DNA of 8,582 nt, taken from the NCBI GenBank assembly GCA_023134955.1, contig JAGLUC010000456.1:1-8582 (forward strand), in the 5' to 3' direction. The notes below the pieces were generated by a model, which had not been told where the DNA came from, searched no databases, and saw nothing but the letters and a program-made list of their open reading frames with translations. Made by a program: the position numbers and the translations under genes. Below are positions 6,042-8,582 of this stretch, piece by piece (within the stretch, counting starts at the first letter, position 1; every line of letters starts with the position of its first letter). The stretch comes from Methylococcales bacterium (GTDB taxonomy: Bacteria; Pseudomonadota; Gammaproteobacteria; Methylococcales; Methylomonadaceae).

Positions 6042-6803
6042 TTATTCCTCATCTGTTGTGGGACGTTTTTTCTCAGAAATATATGACGTTAATAGAGCCT
6101 CTAAAACTTTAGGATTCATGCCTTCCTGAATCCCAGAAATAGTATCCAGAATCAATTCCTTATTAGCTTTCTCATAATTCAATACATAAGCTAGTTTATC
6201 AACCATAGGTAGAGCAAAACAATTGGCAACCATAGCACCATAAAGGGTTGTTAACAAAGCCACGGCCATAGCCGGGCCGATACTGGCAGGGTCTGACATA
6301 TTTGCCAGCATTTGCACCAGACCAACTAATGTACCAATCATTCCCATAGCAGGTGCTAAATCGCCCACTCCTTTCCACATGTCCTGTCCTATCTCATTTC
6401 TACTGACCATTTGATCAATTTCTTGCTGTAACATTGTTTTTACGAATGCAGGATCATGTCCATCGACACATAAGCTGATTCCTTTTTTTAAAAAGGAGTT
6501 ACTAATTTCCTCACCTTCTAAAGCAAGCAAACCATTTTTTCTGGCAACATCCGCTAATCGAACGGCATCTTCAATCAAATCATTGGGATTATCTTTTTTA
6601 TTAAAAAAGGTTTTACCTAACACACCAAATGAACGAATAAAATCAGACAATGGAATTCGCATTAAACTTACCCCAAATGTACCACCGATAACAATCAATA
6701 GCGATGGTACATTGACAAACAGCATAACATCACCACCCGTAGCAATAGCAGCAACGATAATACCAATACCCAATAAAAACCCAACTAAGGATGCTATATC
6801 CAC
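6042..6803 (-). CDS. pomA: Flagellar stator protein PomA/MotA, GTG start
   Basis: Four-span inner-membrane stator subunit that pushes on the FliG rotor ring using ion flow. At 253 residues it has the same length, as I recall it, as Vibrio PomA, and many positions align without gaps. Membrane segments lie at about 4-22, 31-50, 148-170 and 178-202. The cytoplasmic loop retains Arg88 and Glu96, the charged residues tied to FliG contact. GMIGTLVGL at 154-162 (Thr158) and ALLTTLYGA at 182-190 (Thr185, Thr186) carry the threonines linked to sodium passage. Position 31 is Asn where Vibrio PomA has Asp. The start is GTG at 6801-6803 with AGAGGG 5 bases upstream (complement of 6809-6814), and it matches the PomA N terminus. 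It is the first gene of the minus-strand run, so the run's promoter should lie in 6804-6950. Two A/T palindromes lie inside the gene. Confidence 0.94.
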   Translation of the reverse strand: MDIASLVGFLLGIGIIVAAIATGGDVMLFVNVPSLLIVIGGTFGVSLMRIPLSDFIRSFGVLGKTFFNKKDNPNDLIEDAVRLADVARKNGLLALEGEEISNSFLKKGISLCVDGHDPAFVKTMLQQEIDQMVSRNEIGQDMWKGVGDLAPAMGMIGTLVGLVQMLANMSDPASIGPAMAVALLTTLYGAMVANCFALPMVDKLAYVLNYEKANKELILDTISGIQEGMNPKVLEALLTSYISEKKRPTTDEE

Positions 6804-6950
6804 TTTAACCCTCTTAAAAAAACAATTTAATCTACGACAACCCTAATCCATAATTGTAGCTGATCCAATGTATTTTATCCTTTAAAAACATTACAATATT
6901 AAGCTAATCAAATTCCATTTTACTCTCTAAATTCAACAGGTCATTGATAA
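6804..6950. promoter_or_regulatory. Divergent intergenic region expected to hold two promoters
   Basis: The 147 AT-rich bases separate pomA (leftward) from the PLP enzyme gene (rightward), so both should be promoted from here. A possible rightward -10 is TACAAT at 6892-6897 (5 of 6), but the hexamer 17 bases upstream, TGTATT, is poor. Leftward candidates are TACAAT (complement of 6853-6858) and TAAAAT (complement of 6872-6877), neither with a good -35 box. I searched for FliA (TAAA-N15-CGATAA type) and sigma-54 (TGGC-N8-TGC) patterns in front of pomA and found none convincing. No hairpin or riboswitch-like structure is evident. Confidence 0.4.
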
Positions 6951-8072
6951 ATGAATCATCCAGAGTTTCCTATAGATAACAGTCTAATTTATCTTAACCA
7001 TGCTGCCGTTGCCCCTTGGCCTAAGCGGACATCAGAAGCTGTCATCCAGTTTGCACAACAAAACAGCCATTATGGTTCACACTACTATTTAGACTGGTTA
7101 AAAAAAGAAAATGAAATTCACCATCAATTAAAAACTTTACTTAATGCATCGACCGTTGATGACATAGCTTTAGTTAAAAATACTTCCGAAGCTCTTTCTT
7201 TTGTTGCTTATGGTTTAGATTGGAATTCAGGTGATAACATTGTAACTAGTAATGAAGAATTCCCCTCTAACAGAATTCCTTGGGAATCTCTGTCTAATCA
7301 AGGAGTAGAGCTTAGACAAGCTGACCTTTTATCTCAAAACTCAGCAGAAGAGGCTTTATTTTCTTTAGTTGATTCTAATACTCGCTTAATCACTATCAGT
7401 TCAATTCAATTTGCTACAGGTATTAGAGTTAACTTAGAAAAAATTGGTCAATTTTGCAAAGAAAATAATATTTTATTTTGTATTGATGCTATTCAAAGCT
7501 TAGGTGCAGTTGAATTTGATGTACAAGCCTATCAGGCTGACTTTGTTATGGCTGACGGACATAAATGGATGTTTGGCCCTGAAGGCTTAGGTGTTTTCTA
7601 TACCAATCCAAAATCTCGTGACAAACTCAAATTAACTCAATATGGTTGGCATATGATGAAAAGTATTCATAATTATGAAAACAAACCTTGGGAAATTCAC
7701 CCAACTGCCAGACGCTTCGAATGTGGTAGCCCAAATATGCTTGGAATTCATGCCTGGTCGGCCAGCCTTTCTCTATTGTTAGAAATAGGCATGAACAATA
7801 TTGAAACCAAAGTTTTTGAAAATGCTGATTATTTGATGTCCAGGATAAAAAGTCACCCTAAGCTTGTTCTATTAAACGATGACCAGGCCAAGCTTAAATC
7901 GGGGATCGTATTATTTAAACATAACACCATAGATAATAAATTTCTTTATAATCAGTTGCAAAAAAATGGCGTGGTTTGCGCTCTAAGAGGAGGCGGAATC
8001 CGTTTTTCTCCTCATTTTTATCACTCTAAAGAGCAATTAGATAAAGCAATCATGATTATTGATTGCGTTTAA
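6951..8072 (+). CDS. Class V aminotransferase-fold PLP-dependent enzyme, substrate unknown
   Basis: Cytoplasmic PLP enzyme of 373 residues, fold type I, class V family (NifS/SufS, kynureninase, isopenicillin-N epimerase relatives). It opens with IYLNHAAVAPWP (13-24). NTSEAL at 77-82 is the cofactor phosphate region. Asp179 and Gln182 (DAIQ) should hold the pyridine ring and phenolate oxygen. ADGHKW at 201-206 gives Lys205 as the Schiff-base lysine. FECGSPN at 256-262 is a family motif, and Arg351 in IRFSPHFY probably binds a substrate carboxylate. The SufS-type catalytic loop (HCAxP about 17 residues before that Arg) is absent. Cys343 lies close by but out of register, so cysteine desulfurase activity is unlikely. 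The reaction cannot be named from sequence. The ATG has only a weak AGG 10 bases upstream. The gene stands alone and its last 17 bases overlap the opposite tatD gene. Confidence 0.88.
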   Translation: MNHPEFPIDNSLIYLNHAAVAPWPKRTSEAVIQFAQQNSHYGSHYYLDWLKKENEIHHQLKTLLNASTVDDIALVKNTSEALSFVAYGLDWNSGDNIVTSNEEFPSNRIPWESLSNQGVELRQADLLSQNSAEEALFSLVDSNTRLITISSIQFATGIRVNLEKIGQFCKENNILFCIDAIQSLGAVEFDVQAYQADFVMADGHKWMFGPEGLGVFYTNPKSRDKLKLTQYGWHMMKSIHNYENKPWEIHPTARRFECGSPNMLGIHAWSASLSLLLEIGMNNIETKVFENADYLMSRIKSHPKLVLLNDDQAKLKSGIVLFKHNTIDNKFLYNQLQKNGVVCALRGGGIRFSPHFYHSKEQLDKAIMIIDCV

Positions 8073-8582
8073 ACAAGGTATTAAAGTTATTTGTTGATAA
8101 TTTTGCAATTTCAGCAACAGAAGTCCCTCTTAAATCGGCAATGTGTTCTGCAACATATCGAACGTAAGTAGGGTAATTTGGTTTACCTCTAAAAGGAACA
8201 GGGGCAAGATAGGGGGAATCTGTCTCAATTAAAAAGCGATCTGCTGGTACTTTTTTTGCGACTTCTTTTATATCTTGAGCATTCTTAAAGGTAACTATGC
8301 CAGAAAAAGAAATATAAAAACCTAAATCCAATGCTTTTTTAGCATAAGCCCAGTCTTCAGTAAAACAATGAATAATTCCACCAACAACATCTGCACCTTC
8401 ATCTGCCAATACATCCAAAGAATCATGCCCAGCTTCACGCGTGTGAATAATTAAAGGCTTATTTAAGGCTTTGGCTGCCTCAATATGGTTTCTAAAACGT
8501 TGATGCTGCCATTCTAAATCACCTTCACTGCGAAAGTAATCTAAACCTGTTTCACCGATAGCGACAATATCTTTATCATCGG
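8056..8582 (-). CDS. tatD: TatD-family metal-dependent hydrolase (YcfH type), N terminus beyond the window
   Basis: C-terminal 174 residues of a TatD-family protein, normally about 255-265 residues. These are TIM-barrel metal-dependent nucleases. The frame stays open to the window edge: residues encoded at 8419-8580 read AIGETGLDYFRSEGDLEWQ and later KPLIIHTREAGHD, both typical of the family. The apparent start at 8418 is an internal TTG leucine, not a start. Expected metal ligands in view are the Glu of GETGLDY, the His of IIHTR, the His of IIHCF and the Asp of ETDSPYL. ISFSGIVTFKNA and APVPFRGKPNYPTYV are further family motifs. The N-terminal HxH pair would lie off the right edge. The stop is TAA at 8056-8058, within the end of the PLP enzyme gene. 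In many Gammaproteobacteria tatD follows holB and a PilZ gene; those neighbours would lie beyond 8582. Confidence 0.95.
   Translation of the reverse strand, partial: DDKDIVAIGETGLDYFRSEGDLEWQHQRFRNHIEAAKALNKPLIIHTREAGHDSLDVLADEGADVVGGIIHCFTEDWAYAKKALDLGFYISFSGIVTFKNAQDIKEVAKKVPADRFLIETDSPYLAPVPFRGKPNYPTYVRYVAEHIADLRGTSVAEIAKLSTNNFNTLFKRNQ

Noticed and set aside
5756..6112. Plus-strand ORF of 118 codons over the pomA/pomB junction
   Set aside because: A shadow of pomB codons; no motif or ribosome site, and the pomB reading is certain.
8416..8418. TTG as start of a short 120-residue TatD protein
   Set aside because: The frame continues upstream without a stop and encodes further TatD motifs (GETGLDY, IIHTR), so the TTG is an internal leucine codon.
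1..8582. CRISPR array, tRNA, rRNA, insertion sequence, prophage or defence island
   Set aside because: No spaced direct repeats, cloverleaf, transposase, integrase or defence-gene motif seen; all long coding regions are accounted for by motility and housekeeping families.

Overview
The window looks like an ordinary chromosomal stretch of a motile, AT-rich gammaproteobacterium. The order birA, coaX, SPOR-domain gene is typical of Gammaproteobacteria, and the stator proteins resemble the Vibrio PomA/PomB (sodium-type) pair. From memory, a stator, PilZ, birA, coaX, SPOR order fits Methylococcales-like lineages, but this is a weak guess and nothing here fixes the genus.

Layout: (1) 1-189 is a leader with a good candidate flagellar sigma-28 promoter. 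(2) 190-1686, plus strand, is an orphan methyl-accepting chemotaxis protein with a six-helix, histidine-bearing membrane sensor and no periplasmic ligand domain. (3) 1687-1827 is a short convergent gap with a GGGGTCAGG-type sequence. (4) 1828-6803, minus strand, is a tight six-gene run read from the right: pomA (motA), pomB (motB), a PilZ protein, birA, coaX and a membrane-anchored SPOR protein. Its gaps are 2, 24 and 8 bases, followed by two 4-base ATGA overlaps. (5) 6804-6950 is a divergent intergenic region. (6) 6951-8072, plus strand, is a class V PLP-dependent enzyme. (7) 8056-8582, minus strand, is the C-terminal two thirds of a TatD-family metal-dependent nuclease, cut by the window edge and overlapping the PLP gene tail to tail by 17 bases.

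Functional logic: the chemoreceptor, the stator pair and the PilZ protein form a motility theme of sensing, torque and probable cyclic-di-GMP control. The PilZ gene lies directly behind the stator genes, so it is a good candidate for a flagellar brake. The second half of the run is housekeeping: biotin protein ligase/repressor, the first step of CoA synthesis, and an envelope protein. I see no insertion sequence, CRISPR array, tRNA, rRNA or prophage, and no clear new defence or mobile system. The most interesting points are the atypical PilZ protein beside the stator, the membrane sensor of the chemoreceptor with its promoter, and a natural Asn at PomA position 31.
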